Assembly (NCBI GenBank): GCA_030407005.1
Contig: JAUDYN010000005.1
Span: 1,426,001 to 1,490,000 of the forward strand
Length of the DNA: 64,000 nt
Direction of reading: 5' to 3'
From: Desarmillaria ectypa
Taxonomy: Eukaryota > Basidiomycota > Agaricomycetes > Agaricales > Physalacriaceae
Part shown: piece by piece, positions 24,324-34,686 of the stretch
How the letters are laid out: each line of letters starts with the position of its first letter
Position numbering within the stretch: the first letter of the stretch is position 1
The notes under the pieces: generated by a model
Database searches by the model: none
Told to the model about the DNA's origin: nothing
Seen by the model: only the letters and a program-made list of their open reading frames with translations
Program-made: the position numbers and the translations under genes

Positions 24324-26007
24324 CTATAGCTCATCGCGCACTGAGCCAGAAGACGCGAATGCTTCCGTCAATTCTATTACACAGGTAAGAAAACTTCGAC
24401 CGTATAGACGAGGATGATGATGCTCACTTTTCCGAAGCTGTGGAGAAAGCTGTTTCGGTAGGACCACATTGTATTCTACAAATAGGTCTCCGTGAAGATG
24501 GCGGTTCTCGAACCGTGGCATACCTTCTCCCTCTATGACTTCAACAAAGCCTAGTAATACGCGTCAAAAGATGGTGTAAGAGCTACATCAAATGCGACTT
24601 ACCTGGCTGCGTCACACTCTTCCGCTGTAGCCTGACAATATGACCGTCTAGATGAGTCAGGTTTCGGTCAAAGCCTAAGAGTGCCTAAATGATTGTTAAT
24701 GGGTTGAGAAATGGCCACGAAAATTGTATCCAAACCTCATCGATACCAATGGTTTCTTTCCAGTATAGACTAGTCTCCTTCCGCCTCCAACCACCTTTGC
24801 TCTTTCGACTTCTCACTCTCAAAACAACATCTCCTGCTTCCCAATCTGGACTCTCGTCACCTTCACCTTCAAACACAACTTCATGACCCTCCGGCATCCC
24901 AGGGGTAACTTCCAGCGTATAGTGCGCAGTATGATCCATGACTTTATGTCCATCACAATGAGGGCATTTACGTGCAATGACCTTGCCTCGCCCACCACAC
25001 TCATTACATGTCGTCTGGCTCTGCGCAAACATTCCCGGGAAAATCTGTCACCAAGGAATCAATCACACAGTTTTGAATAGTTGATAGCTTGGCACACCTG
25101 CTGCTTGACGAGTTTGACACCCGAACCCCCACATCCCGAACACGTATGTATGTCGCCGTCTGTTGCAGCGCCCGATCCTCTACAGTGGTCACACAATATC
25201 CGCTTCTTGATCATGAACTATTACGCGATTAAGTACGACACGTCAGATGGAATATTGAAACACTTGCATCTATGCTTTGGCCCGTGTACCTGTAAAAAAA
25301 AAATTAAAATCATTCTGCGGAGGTTCGTATCGTATGGACGCACATATCAGCGAGGTCCACTTCGAATTCTGTTACAGATGTCGGGCCGCGACGTACTTGA
25401 CTTGATGGATCTATAAGGCAGGTCCATTTGAGCCGAAGTATCGAAACGTTAAGGTCACTACTCACGACCTCCACCAAAGAAGCTTGAAAACACGTCGAAT
25501 GGATTTGCTTGACCCTGGCCACCTTCGTGGGCCTTTAAGCCTTCCTAAGAGCAGATTCAACACGGCGGAAGAGGCTGAACGGAGGAGCTTGATTACCTCG
25601 CCGTGTCTGTCATATATTTGACGTTTCTAGAGGACGTAAGTGATTTGTCAATAGTTGAGGAGCCAGGTGAGACGTACCGTTGGATCCGAGAGAACTTCGT
25701 AAGCTATCCCGAAGGTGCATTGAATACGTGGAAGGCTTGTTCAGAGACGAGAGACGCACCGTGAGCTATGTCAACGAATCTGTCCTCCGCATCTGGATCC
25801 TTGTTCTTGTCGGGATGGAATTTCCTGCTTAGTTTCTTGTAGGCATGCCGTATGTCCTTGTCTGACGCGGATTTATGTACTGTAGGAAATATTATTAGAC
25901 ACAGTGCAGGAGACAGGCTGGGACATACGGTCTAGTACTTTATAGAGGTCAGCTGCAAGGGCAAAGGAGGACAGAAGGATAAGAGTGAGCCCTAGGACCG
26001 AGAACAT
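24324..26007 (-). CDS. SCJ1: ER-lumenal DnaJ co-chaperone (Scj1 type)
   Basis: Hsp40 partner of BiP/Kar2 in ER protein folding and quality control. The ATG at 26007 opens a signal peptide (MFSVLGLTLILLSSFALAAD) that runs directly into the J domain (LYKVLDVHKSASDKDIRHAY, then SRKFHPDKNKDPDAEDRF with the HPD motif, then AYEVLSDP and QIYDRHGEEGLKAHEGGQG). A Gly/Phe region follows (NPFDVFSSFFGGG). The zinc domain has its four repeats: CDHCRGSG, CSGCGGSG, CNECGGRG and CPHCDGHK. The substrate domain has YTLEVTPGMPEGHEVVFEGE and RFENRHLHGDLFVEYNVVLP. The last exon ends VRDEL, an ER-retrieval signal of the HDEL/KDEL type; the stop is TAG 24324-24326. Signal peptide and retrieval tail together place it in the ER lumen. 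The gene is divergent from the tyrosyl-tRNA synthetase gene. Confidence 0.93.
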
Positions 26008-26150
26008 GACGACGAGTAAGAAGACACGGAAGATGCAATGCCTGTCCGCAATTTCGTTCCGGACACGTATCTATTTTGATCACGTGAATATACACGAAAT
26101 TATTTTCTTGATCACAATGAGAGTAATTGTTATTTCTTTTTGTGACTCAC
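26008..26150. promoter_or_regulatory. 143-bp bidirectional promoter with CACGTG box
   Basis: The gap between the DnaJ start (26007, minus) and the tyrosyl-tRNA synthetase start (26151, plus). A palindromic E-box CACGTG lies at 26081-26086, within TGATCACGTGAA, roughly midway. AT-rich DNA lies on the synthetase side. The two genes must share or divide this region for initiation. Confidence 0.6.
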
Positions 26151-27707
26151 ATGGCCGACGAAAAGTACGAGCTTATTACGAGGCATCTGCAGGAGGTTCT
26201 TGGCGGCGACATTATCAAAGCAATTCTTGCGGAAGGACGTTCGCCTAAATGCTACTGGGGTGAGCAGCGATACCCTTCCAGCCTCCGCCATTTCTGACAA
26301 GACTAGGTACCGCGCCGACGGGACGACGTGAGTGTTGTAGCACTCAGGAATCGCACATTTGATTCAGCTTTCATCAGCCCACCTGGGATATTTTGTGCCC
26401 TTGACTAAAATATCTGATTTCTTGAGAGCAGACGTCGAGGTATGTCCCCCCGCTCCCGATCGTAACAGATCTCTTATGTTTGATTTCAAGGTCACCATTC
26501 TTCTTGCTGGTATGCCATACGTTTCATCGACCCGCCTTTCGTGGCTGACTGGCATTTAGACGTACACGCTTTCCTTGACAATCTCAAGGCACCTCTAGAA
26601 CTCGTCGCCCACCGGACAAAATACTACCAATTCATTCTCCTTGCGGTATTCAACTCTTTGGAAATACCCGTATCGAAATTGCGATTCATCGAAGGGTCGT
26701 CGTATCAATTAACGAGGGAGTACAATCTTGACAACTACAAGCTTTGTGCTACGGTCACCGAACATGACGCAAAGAAGGCAGGCGCCGAGGTTGTGAAGCA
26801 GGTCGAGAGCCCTTTGCTTAGTGGCCTTTTATACCCCGGTCTCCAGGCTCTTGACGAGCAATACCTCGGCGTTGACTTCCAATTCGGTGGTGCCGATCAG
26901 GTAAGTAGGTGTACCTTTTGTATCCGTCCATGGTTTAGGTTGAACCACACAGCGGAAAATCTTCACCTTTGCGGAGCTTTACCTACCCCGGTTAGGTTAC
27001 GCGAAACGCGCACACCTCATGAATGCTATGGTTCCCGGTCTCGCGGGAGGCAAAATGTCTTCATCAGATCCTAACTCCAAGATCGATTTCCTTGACTCTC
27101 CTGAGCTCGTACGGAAAAAGATCAAAGCGGCGTTTTGCGAGGAAGGAAATGTTGAGGACAATGGCATTTTAGCATTCGCAGAGGCAGTCCTGTTCCCCAT
27201 TAGTGAACTGCGACGGGACAGGCTAAAAGAAGGGGTGCAAGGCACATTAGAATCTTCACCTTTGTTTGCAACACCTGACGCTCCTGAGGGCACGCTATTC
27301 ACAATTGACCGCGACGCTAAATTCGGCGGACCGACACACTACGCTAGTTACGCGGACATGAAAGCTGACTTTGCGTCCAAGGCCCTCCATCCCAAGGACT
27401 TGAAGTCTTCCGTTGCAGCTGCAATCAATAAGCTCCTAGATCCCATCCGAAAGAGTTTCCAGGAGAATGAAGAATGGCAGAAGATTGAGAAGCTGGCTTA
27501 TCCCGATCCTAATGCCAAGCCAGAGAAAAAGAAGAAAAAGGTGTGCCTCGTTGAAACAAAATATAACCATGAACTAAAGGACTCTTGCAGGAAAAGGTGT
27601 ACCATCCTCCTCCTCCCGGTAAGGGAAAGAATGCGAAGCCTGTGGAGAAAGCATCAGTTACAAGAGAGCCCACGGCAAATGGCGAACCCGTCACTGCACC
27701 TGCATGA
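26151..27707 (+). CDS. TYS1: Tyrosyl-tRNA synthetase, cytosolic
   Basis: Class I aminoacyl-tRNA synthetase charging tRNA-Tyr. The ATG at 26151 gives [20 protein letters not shown]. The HIGH-like signature is assembled across short exons as [18 protein letters not shown], then [66 protein letters not shown] with the following [12 protein letters not shown], and the KMSKS-type loop [20 protein letters not shown]. The catalytic part ends near KKLAYPD. A Lys-rich segment (PEKKKKK, then [17 protein letters not shown]) closes the chain at TGA 27705-27707. The length (about 400 residues) fits fungal cytosolic enzymes without the EMAPII domain found in animals. At least six introns are present. Confidence 0.95.
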
Positions 27708-27918
27708 TAACGCAGACGTACACACCGCCTGTGGTTGAGAAATTACGGGAAGATAGAAGTTGTAAAGATTGTTTGTACGACCACGAGAACTATGCCTTTA
27801 GCATACTATTGTAGACATTGGGGGGATGACACTCCTAGACCGCAATAAAATCACGAATTGCATCAGATACATGTAATCTTATAAACAGGTAATAAAAATA
27901 ACAGAAACCATCAATCAA

Positions 27919-30900
27919 TCATGCTCTGGATCCTGATCTTCCCTTCCCTTTGCGACCAGTAGGTTTATCGCTCACTCTCTTCGGGACTTTTGGTCTGAAG
28001 TTGATGCTATAGGACCGTAATCGTAAAAATGCATCAACGCCTTGCCCCATCTAACAACGGAGTTAATCCAATTTTTACGGTGGCAAAGGAGACTGACCCT
28101 TAAATATTGATTATGCCATCCTCCTGCGTTCGGCAGAGACACCTCCATGAACACATCCAGGAAGATCAGCTTTGAAAAGAGATGTTCGATAAGTTCCTGA
28201 CTCAGATGACTACCAGCACCACGCAATGAAGGGTCGAATCTCTGGAGAGTGGCACGTTCCGCGCCTTTGAAGATCAAGCGACACTGATCTAAAGTTACGT
28301 TGTGTTTTTCTAGAGACCTGACGAGCGCGACGGCATCGTGAGCCTCTTTCGTCACGTTATACGATACCATGGCCTCCCGATTGGCACAATTATTGCACCG
28401 ACGCCGACAATGTTTAGCGTCGAATTTCTCCCCAAAGAACTGAAGGAGATGGACGCGCCGACATTCGGAATCGTTTTCGCAATATTGCATGACCTCTCTC
28501 ACTTCCTGGATTGCGTTTTCCATTTGCTCACGGGTAGAGCCTCGTTCCTCGCAATTTTTGGTGATCATCGTCTTTGCGTTGTGGAAGTCGCGATATGAGT
28601 AATCTGTCTATATATAAGCACTATTCAGAGAAGAGATATGCTCCTGAGCGTACACAGGATACAATCCGCAGGTAAGCCGTCGCGACCTGCACGCCCAGTT
28701 TGTTGGTAATATCTGGCAAGTTAGTCAATTATAAGCACAAAGTTGAGAGCAAGAGATTAACCCGTCGAGACTGGTAGGCATATCGTGATGAATAACGAAT
28801 CGCACTGCAAACGTTTGTTAGGCCATAAGAGAAACGTTTCATTGATTGCGCTTGCCGTCGGGTTTATCAATGCCCATTCCAAAAGCAATCTATGAGCCAC
28901 ATTTAGCGACAGGTGGCCAGAACAGACCCAACACTTACCGTTGCGACAATGATCTGGCATTGACCAGTTTGCCATCCAATTTGTATTCTCTCTTTATCCG
29001 ATTCGTCCATCTTGGCATGGTAGTGGCGCGCACTTAGCCCCTTCTTCTGCAAATCTGCGGCAACCTTCTCGCATTTGTCTCTGGAAAGACAATAGATTAC
29101 ACCAGTTTGACCACGATGATTCTCCTGTACATATCTGCAGATTTCGTCGATCATGTTCTTCTTCTTGGGTGTAATCACGTAGTTGAGATTTGTACGATTG
29201 AAGGATTGAGAGAACAGAGCTGTATCTTTGAGCTGTAACTTTGCTAAGATATCGTCGATCATCTTCTGATTGGCAGTGGCCGTCAAAGCCATTATTGGCA
29301 CGTTTGGATAGTTGCGACGGAGCGATCCTAATGATTCATACTGACAAGGGGTAACTTACGTTCAATACCGTCAATATGATATGTATATGCACTCACCGCC
29401 GCCCGGAAGTCTTTACCCCACGTTGTGATGCAATGAGCTTCATCGATCACAAACCGTGCAAGCTGACCACGACCATATAGGTCCGACAAGACACTTTGTA
29501 CGGAGCCACTCTCCTTCAACTTCTCTGGTGTAATATACACGAGGTCTGGCTTCACAACGCCTCTCATGCGCTGTAAAATATCCTTACTATCACTGGATCC
29601 TGGGCTCCACCGCAGCACGTCGACACCCTTCTCTTTCAAAGCGTCAACTTGGTTCTGTATGAGAGACCTGAGAGGGGACACAACGAAAGTTACTCCCTTG
29701 GTTCGGCCACCAGAACATACAGCAGGTAGCTGATAACACAAACTTTTCCCTCCACCAGTAGGCATAAGTACGAATACGTCCCGGCCTTCCATAGCAGCGA
29801 TTATTGCTTGCAGCTGATTCTGTCGGAAACTCTGGAGGCCATACACGCTCTTGAGTTTCCGCATAACCTCTTCATAGTACGGACTTTGCTTCAACACTTC
29901 TAAGGCCGAGCCAGAGGACTCTGGAGCTGGATCAGGGATCTCAATAATGGAATCATCCTCGAAGCCGTGTTCAGGTAAATCATCGAAGTCATCCCATAAT
30001 GTGTCGTCATTGTCGTCAATTACCAGAGGAGATTCAGATGGGGCTGTTGCGGAGCAGCTAGATATTCGCAAGAAGTCGTAGGATGAATCGGGCAGCAAGA
30101 TGCTCACTTCCGAGCTTGCTGTCGAATGACTGCTCTGGAAATAAGGTGAAGATATAGAGACTTCTGAGTCGTCTCCAACGTCCGCCCTAGTTTTGACATT
30201 CCCGATGAGTTTCCGGATACTTTCTATACGATTTGACAGAAGGTCACTAATCATGCATTAGAACCTCAGGGTATACACGAAAAGAGATATCGATATAAGA
30301 AACATACCGAATGGCTTCTAAAGTGACTATATCGACACTTTCATCGTTAATACGATGGTAGTCATCTAGAGCTTTCGCGTTTTCCTTGTGCATTGCCTCG
30401 TTATAGGACAACATTTTCGACAAAGCCGGAAGTGATTTCTGCCAATTATACGTCAGAATGGACGAGAGAGAGGTGAAAATAGTCGCACAGGCGCATGATC
30501 AGAATGGGAAGACGACGATGATTTGGATTTGAACGGTTCTAATAAAGTTTTGAAATCCTTCTCCACTCGAGAAAAAGGATTCGAGTCGAAATCCTCGCCC
30601 AAGTCCATGTCCAGCCAGGGTGCATCTACATTATTCTCCTGTGTGGAGAGTGGAGAATGTGATACGCGCATTTCGGATTTGGACGGACTGGAACTGATGA
30701 TTGAATGTGCTACGTTCTCCTTGTTGGACTCCATGTTTTTGGACCGTTTCAAGGAGTGAGTTTGGGTGACTACAGTGCGCTTAACGCCTGGAGAAGAGGA
30801 CTTCTGGACCACGTAGGTAACTTCTGGGGCATCTACTTGCCATTTCACATGCACGGAGTTTCCAGGGCCAATTTTTGTTTTCCCAAAGCCCGGTGTAGCG

Positions 30901-31220
30901 AAAGATGGTAGCGAAGGCACTCTGCGAGCTACAAAAGAGTGAGAAAGGGGATTAAGAAGCAAAAAGAGACACACCTGCACTTGTCACCGAACTAGATGAT
31001 GAAGCTTTGGCAGGCTTAAATTTTGAGCTCTGTGCCAAATCGAAAGTAACATCAATGCTCTGTATAAACTAAGGCCAAGGTGACGTACGCTGGTGAACGA
31101 TTTTGGTCTGGAAGACATGGTATTGGATCCTGTTGAAGAATTGCTGGAGTGTTTCCGAAGAACATCTTGGAGATTGTTCTTTGGACCAAACATGAAAGAA
31201 CGGAGGAAAGGAAAAGGCAT
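27919..31220 (-). CDS. RecQ-family DNA helicase
   Basis: ATP-dependent 3'-5' DNA helicase in repair and recombination. The N-terminus is Ser-rich and probably disordered (MFGPKNNLQDVLRKHSSNSS), with an acidic stretch before the core. Helicase motifs: SFRQNQLQAIIAAMEGRDVF (motif 0), LMPTGGGKSLCYQLPAV (I), FVIDEAHCITTWGKDFR (II), IMALTATANQKMIDDILAKL (III), SFNRTNLNYVI, GVIYCLSRDKCEKVA (IV), [20 protein letters not shown] (V) and YYQQTGRAGRDG (VI). The zinc subdomain follows (CRRVHLLQFFGEKFD and CRRRCNNC), then a short winged-helix-like part. There is no HRDC domain; the end is a basic tail with stop 27919-27921. Motif VI normally reads YYQETGRAGRDG; here the Glu is Gln (codon 28700-28702). One intron (28805-28855) uses a GC donor. 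The first exon has two overlapping AUGs, and I chose the one in frame with the helicase (31220). Confidence 0.92.
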
Positions 31221-31257
31221 CCATTGTGACCACCGTCACTGTTGTGACAAGTAACGA

Positions 31258-31277
31258 ACGCGTCGGGAGGAACGCGT
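31258..31277. promoter_or_regulatory. Two MCB-type boxes upstream of RecQ
   Basis: ACGCGT occurs at 31258-31263 and again at 31272-31277, 38-57 bases before the RecQ start codon. This palindrome is the MluI cell-cycle box bound by the Mbp1/Swi6 (MBF) complex, which drives G1/S genes in fungi. Paired sites near a replication/repair gene fit that role; binding itself is inference. Confidence 0.5.
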
Positions 31278-31291
31278 CACCGTGTTCATTT

Positions 31292-31297
31292 CACGTG
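31292..31297. promoter_or_regulatory. CACGTG E-box upstream of RecQ
   Basis: The palindrome TCACGTGA is centred at 31294-31295, about 72 bases before the RecQ start. CACGTG is the site preferred by class-B bHLH proteins. Confidence 0.35.
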
Positions 31298-31965
31298 ACA
31301 TCTGTCATTAAAATCGCTGTATTGGCAGGTATACTTACTAGCGCTTTCCCTTCTAACAGAAAGCTACTGTATGCGAGTGTGCGGAGGAAACACATATTTG
31401 AGCGTTACCCGCGGCCCCAAACGAAACTCGAAAACGGTGCCAGAGTTACACGTTACACGTTACCGCTGCCTAAGCAGGCAACAATTTTTCAACATGGATT
31501 ACAAAGTACACTTCCCTTGTCCTATTTTCTTCCATTGGATAACAAGAATACTTGAAAGGCACCCATAGGACTTGGCAGATTTTTTTAGTTTTAATTTTAG
31601 AAAATTCAAGTCTATTTTCATTTTTTTTACGATGTAACGAACAATAAAATAGGAAACCGCCGACCGGGCCATCGTTACGCATTGCGAATTGCACAGGGCA
31701 AAATAAGCAACGAAACACCCTCGACATTACGTATTACCGTTTCCTCTGTACACTGACATACATACAGTATTGTTTCTTTAAACCTATTATCGATTTTGAT
31801 TGATCTGGCTACCCCTTGCTGTACCATTACGAGTCAACATGTTGGTCGCCGGTAATTCCCGGCTAAGGCCGATTCAGAGCTATGACGGATTACTTAAATA
31901 CTACATGATAATTTAAAAACTGGATGAAAGCACTCGAAGATGTGCGAATGCAATTTATACAAAGC

Positions 31966-34266
31966 CTATGAGAATAGATGGTCCGAGGTATATAGTAAAA
32001 CTACAGGCAATAAGAAACAAAGCAAGCGTGTCCTCAATAATGGAGTATGAAGCGAAGCCACGCTAGAAGTCCAGCCGGGTGGTATACCAAGTGTAACAGA
32101 AGCTACCGAAGCTGTGGAAGTGATAGTAGTAACCACTCCAGAGGTGTCAGTTATGATATATGTTTCCAATGTGTCTGTTGGTGCTATTGTAGGTATCGCT
32201 GAGATATTGGTGGCATATTGTGCGAATATGGGGCTGTATGTGCTGTTGGCGAGCTCAGTAGAAACTATCCCGCCCGTGGGTGCACTGATCGACGAGTTGA
32301 AGGTATAAGGGGGTGTCGTGTGGGTGGGCGTTGATAGGAGGGAGTTCGGCAATGCTGTGGCCACCGTAGCTGATGCAGAAGAAAGGAATGACGAGATCAA
32401 TGCTGCGGACTCCGTGCTATTAGTGGCGTTTTTAAGAGGATAAAATCCTATCATGGGCGGCTCCTTGGTATTGATCCCGTAACTGAGCGACGATGAGATT
32501 TTTTCTCATCAACAGGTATTGCGATGTACTTTACCTGAAGGCAGCATAAACAGTTCGAAGGAAAGGCACACCTATAAAGGGATGATAAGTTATTGAGTGT
32601 CAATGATGATAACGACCGACCCATCTGCCAATCAATGCCGTCTGAGCTAGGCGATAAGGCACCCGGCCAAGACAAACAGAGATTCGGGTTATCAGAAGCA
32701 GGTCCGATAAGATAGTCCGTGGGCTGAAGAGTAAGAGTCTGTTCCCTGAACAATCCCGTTAGACCTCTTAAGACGAGTAGAACAGATAAACAGGGTACCC
32801 AAAAGTAAATGATATAGGAACCAGCGTATCACAGGGTATAGCCCATAATCCTACTGAAACGCGAAAGGTTTCATGTCGATGACTATGAACAGGTGTTCAT
32901 GGAACTCACAATTGGTGTCAACCAGTCGGGAACCACTAATCGCAGCAAATAGGCGCGATACCTGTCATATAATTGAGGACTTGATACATCGGAACTAGTA
33001 GTGGGGGGCTTACATCTTGGTAAGGTCCGTAAATACCATTGTTTCCACTGCGGCAGTTGAGTTGTTTGACTATAGCAGAGGTAAATAAGGCTCACACATC
33101 AAACATTGCCAGAGACGCGTTATTCGTTACATTTGGGTACGTCGGCGAGGGTGCCAGAGACGATCCATTAACCTGACGAGTTGTTGAGTGTTCAATAGTG
33201 TATAAAGGATAAGACATACCGCAAAACTACCCAGAGGGGTAGCCCATTGCAAGTAGCTGGATACATTGTTCTCCATGCTAATGGGCGGGAATTCTACGAC
33301 CTCGTGCCATCCAACATTAGTAATGTTAGTAACAACAGATGAATCAATAGCGCCTAAGAAGGGGTTATAAATATTCCTGATAAGATGGCGAAATGGCATA
33401 CCTATAGAGAGCGACCCTGTGTCATTGCGAGTGAGACTCAAGCCGAACACGGGATAGTCCAAGACGCCTTGCTGCGCTAGCTGGACGAAAAAAGGGGTAG
33501 CTAAACGGTATGTTGATTTAGATGTCTGCATATAGGTTAAGAAGACATACAGTTCGTAACTGTGTTAGAAACACTAGAGAGTCGAGGAAAACCAAGTCCG
33601 AATATGCCACTGATATCGTCGGTAAGTGTCACGTTTGATGAAGTCATAAGGCCTATCAAAAACATTCATGACCTAAGTATATCTGACGTTTCAAAGTAAG
33701 CCGGACCAACCAAGGACTTGATTTGATACCGTCAAGTTGGCTAGCTCAACGGTTTCTTTCGCGACGAAGCCTTCGGCGCCTGCGCAGAGGTCAAGGAAGG
33801 CTACGGTTCAGCAAAGCATAACGTACCAGTTCCATCTGAATAACTGACACTGAATATCGTTGAATTGTTGTTGACCGTAACGAAAGTGCCACTCTTGTAT
33901 TGCAAGGGGTAGCGTGGAACTGCTTTGCAGACGTCCGTGGTACATTGGGTGGATATTAGCCATAAATCTGAGGATGCAGTGTCTAGCGCTACCCGGAAGG
34001 TCGTCGCGCCAGCTTTAAGGATGGCGAAATATGCTCTGTTCCCTTAAGTGAGATTCATGATGCATAACTCGGTTGACATACTGAGTGGTGGCCATACCCA
34101 CGGTGGTGATGCCAGCATGTGCGCCATTGACATTGACGTCCCGACGAGCGTACGATTGAAGAGGAAGGATAAGTGGCGAAGACCTGGCCCCATACCGAGC
34201 AGCAACACCAACAGCTTGGGCGAGAACAAAGAGCCAGGCACAAGTCGTGAACGCAGACCACATCAT
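31966..34266 (-). CDS. Membrane-anchored pepsin-type aspartic protease
   Basis: Secreted A1-family aspartic protease with a C-terminal anchor. The start MMWSAFTTCAWLFVLAQAVG is a signal peptide, followed by a propeptide-like region (RSSPLILPLQSYARR, a possible dibasic maturation site). The first catalytic block is FRVALDTASSDLWLISTQC (DTAS rather than DTG). The flap region is FSVSYSDGTGASGFVAKETV. The second block, rebuilt across two introns, is AMFDVGNNGIYGPYQDV (DVG rather than DTG/DSG). Later blocks are EQTLTLQPTDYLIGP, CLSWPG and VPFLRTVYAAFSYG. Many N-glycosylation sites are present (for example NITN and NVSS). The tail is Ser/Thr rich and ends in a hydrophobic run (LLCFLLPVVLLYTSDHLFS), typical of GPI or single-helix anchoring. 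The stop is 31966-31968. Yapsin-like placement at the cell surface is inferred. Confidence 0.85.
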
Positions 34267-34686
34267 AGACTACCAAGACTTGGCGTACATCCGAAATGAA
34301 AAGGAAAGGTCCGAAAGTGATTAGATGGTAGAAGACAAAGGAAAGACGCAGGTGGGAAAACACAGCCAAGAAGTCCGCAGTGGACGTCCTTATGAAACTA
34401 TTCCAGTCAGGGCGGCGGAAACCATGCGGCTAAAATAGCCGAGCAGCGCACTCCGCCGATAGAATGGCACTGCGAATATACAATTCTGGATTTCTGATGT
34501 TACAGAGTAATCGACAACAGGTTTTAGTACCTGTAGTACAATGAGAATAGTACATCCGACGGGAAAAGATGGTCAACAATATCCGGACCGGAAAGAAAAC
34601 AAGATATATAGGGAGAGCATATGAGAACGACAGAAAGAAATATAAAAGAACGAAAGTTTAAGGATAGAATAAAAAGTGTATAACAA
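34267..34686. other. Intergenic: protease promoter and RasGAP 3' flank
   Basis: About 420 bases between two minus-strand genes. It should hold the protease promoter and, near 34600-34686, the AT-rich RasGAP 3' untranslated region. No gene seen. Confidence 0.5.

Larger units (their letters stand above)
31221..31965. other. 745-bp intergenic region upstream of RecQ
   Basis: Contains the RecQ promoter (see the MCB and E-box sites), a repeated ACGTTAC pattern near 31449-31464, an AT-rich stretch with T runs at about 31578-31635, and the 3' flank of the aspartic protease gene. No coding gene is supported. Confidence 0.5.

Noticed and set aside
31222..31224. First AUG of the RecQ leader as the start codon
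   Set aside because: Its frame does not lead into the SSIDVTFDLAQSS exon, whereas the AUG at 31220 does.
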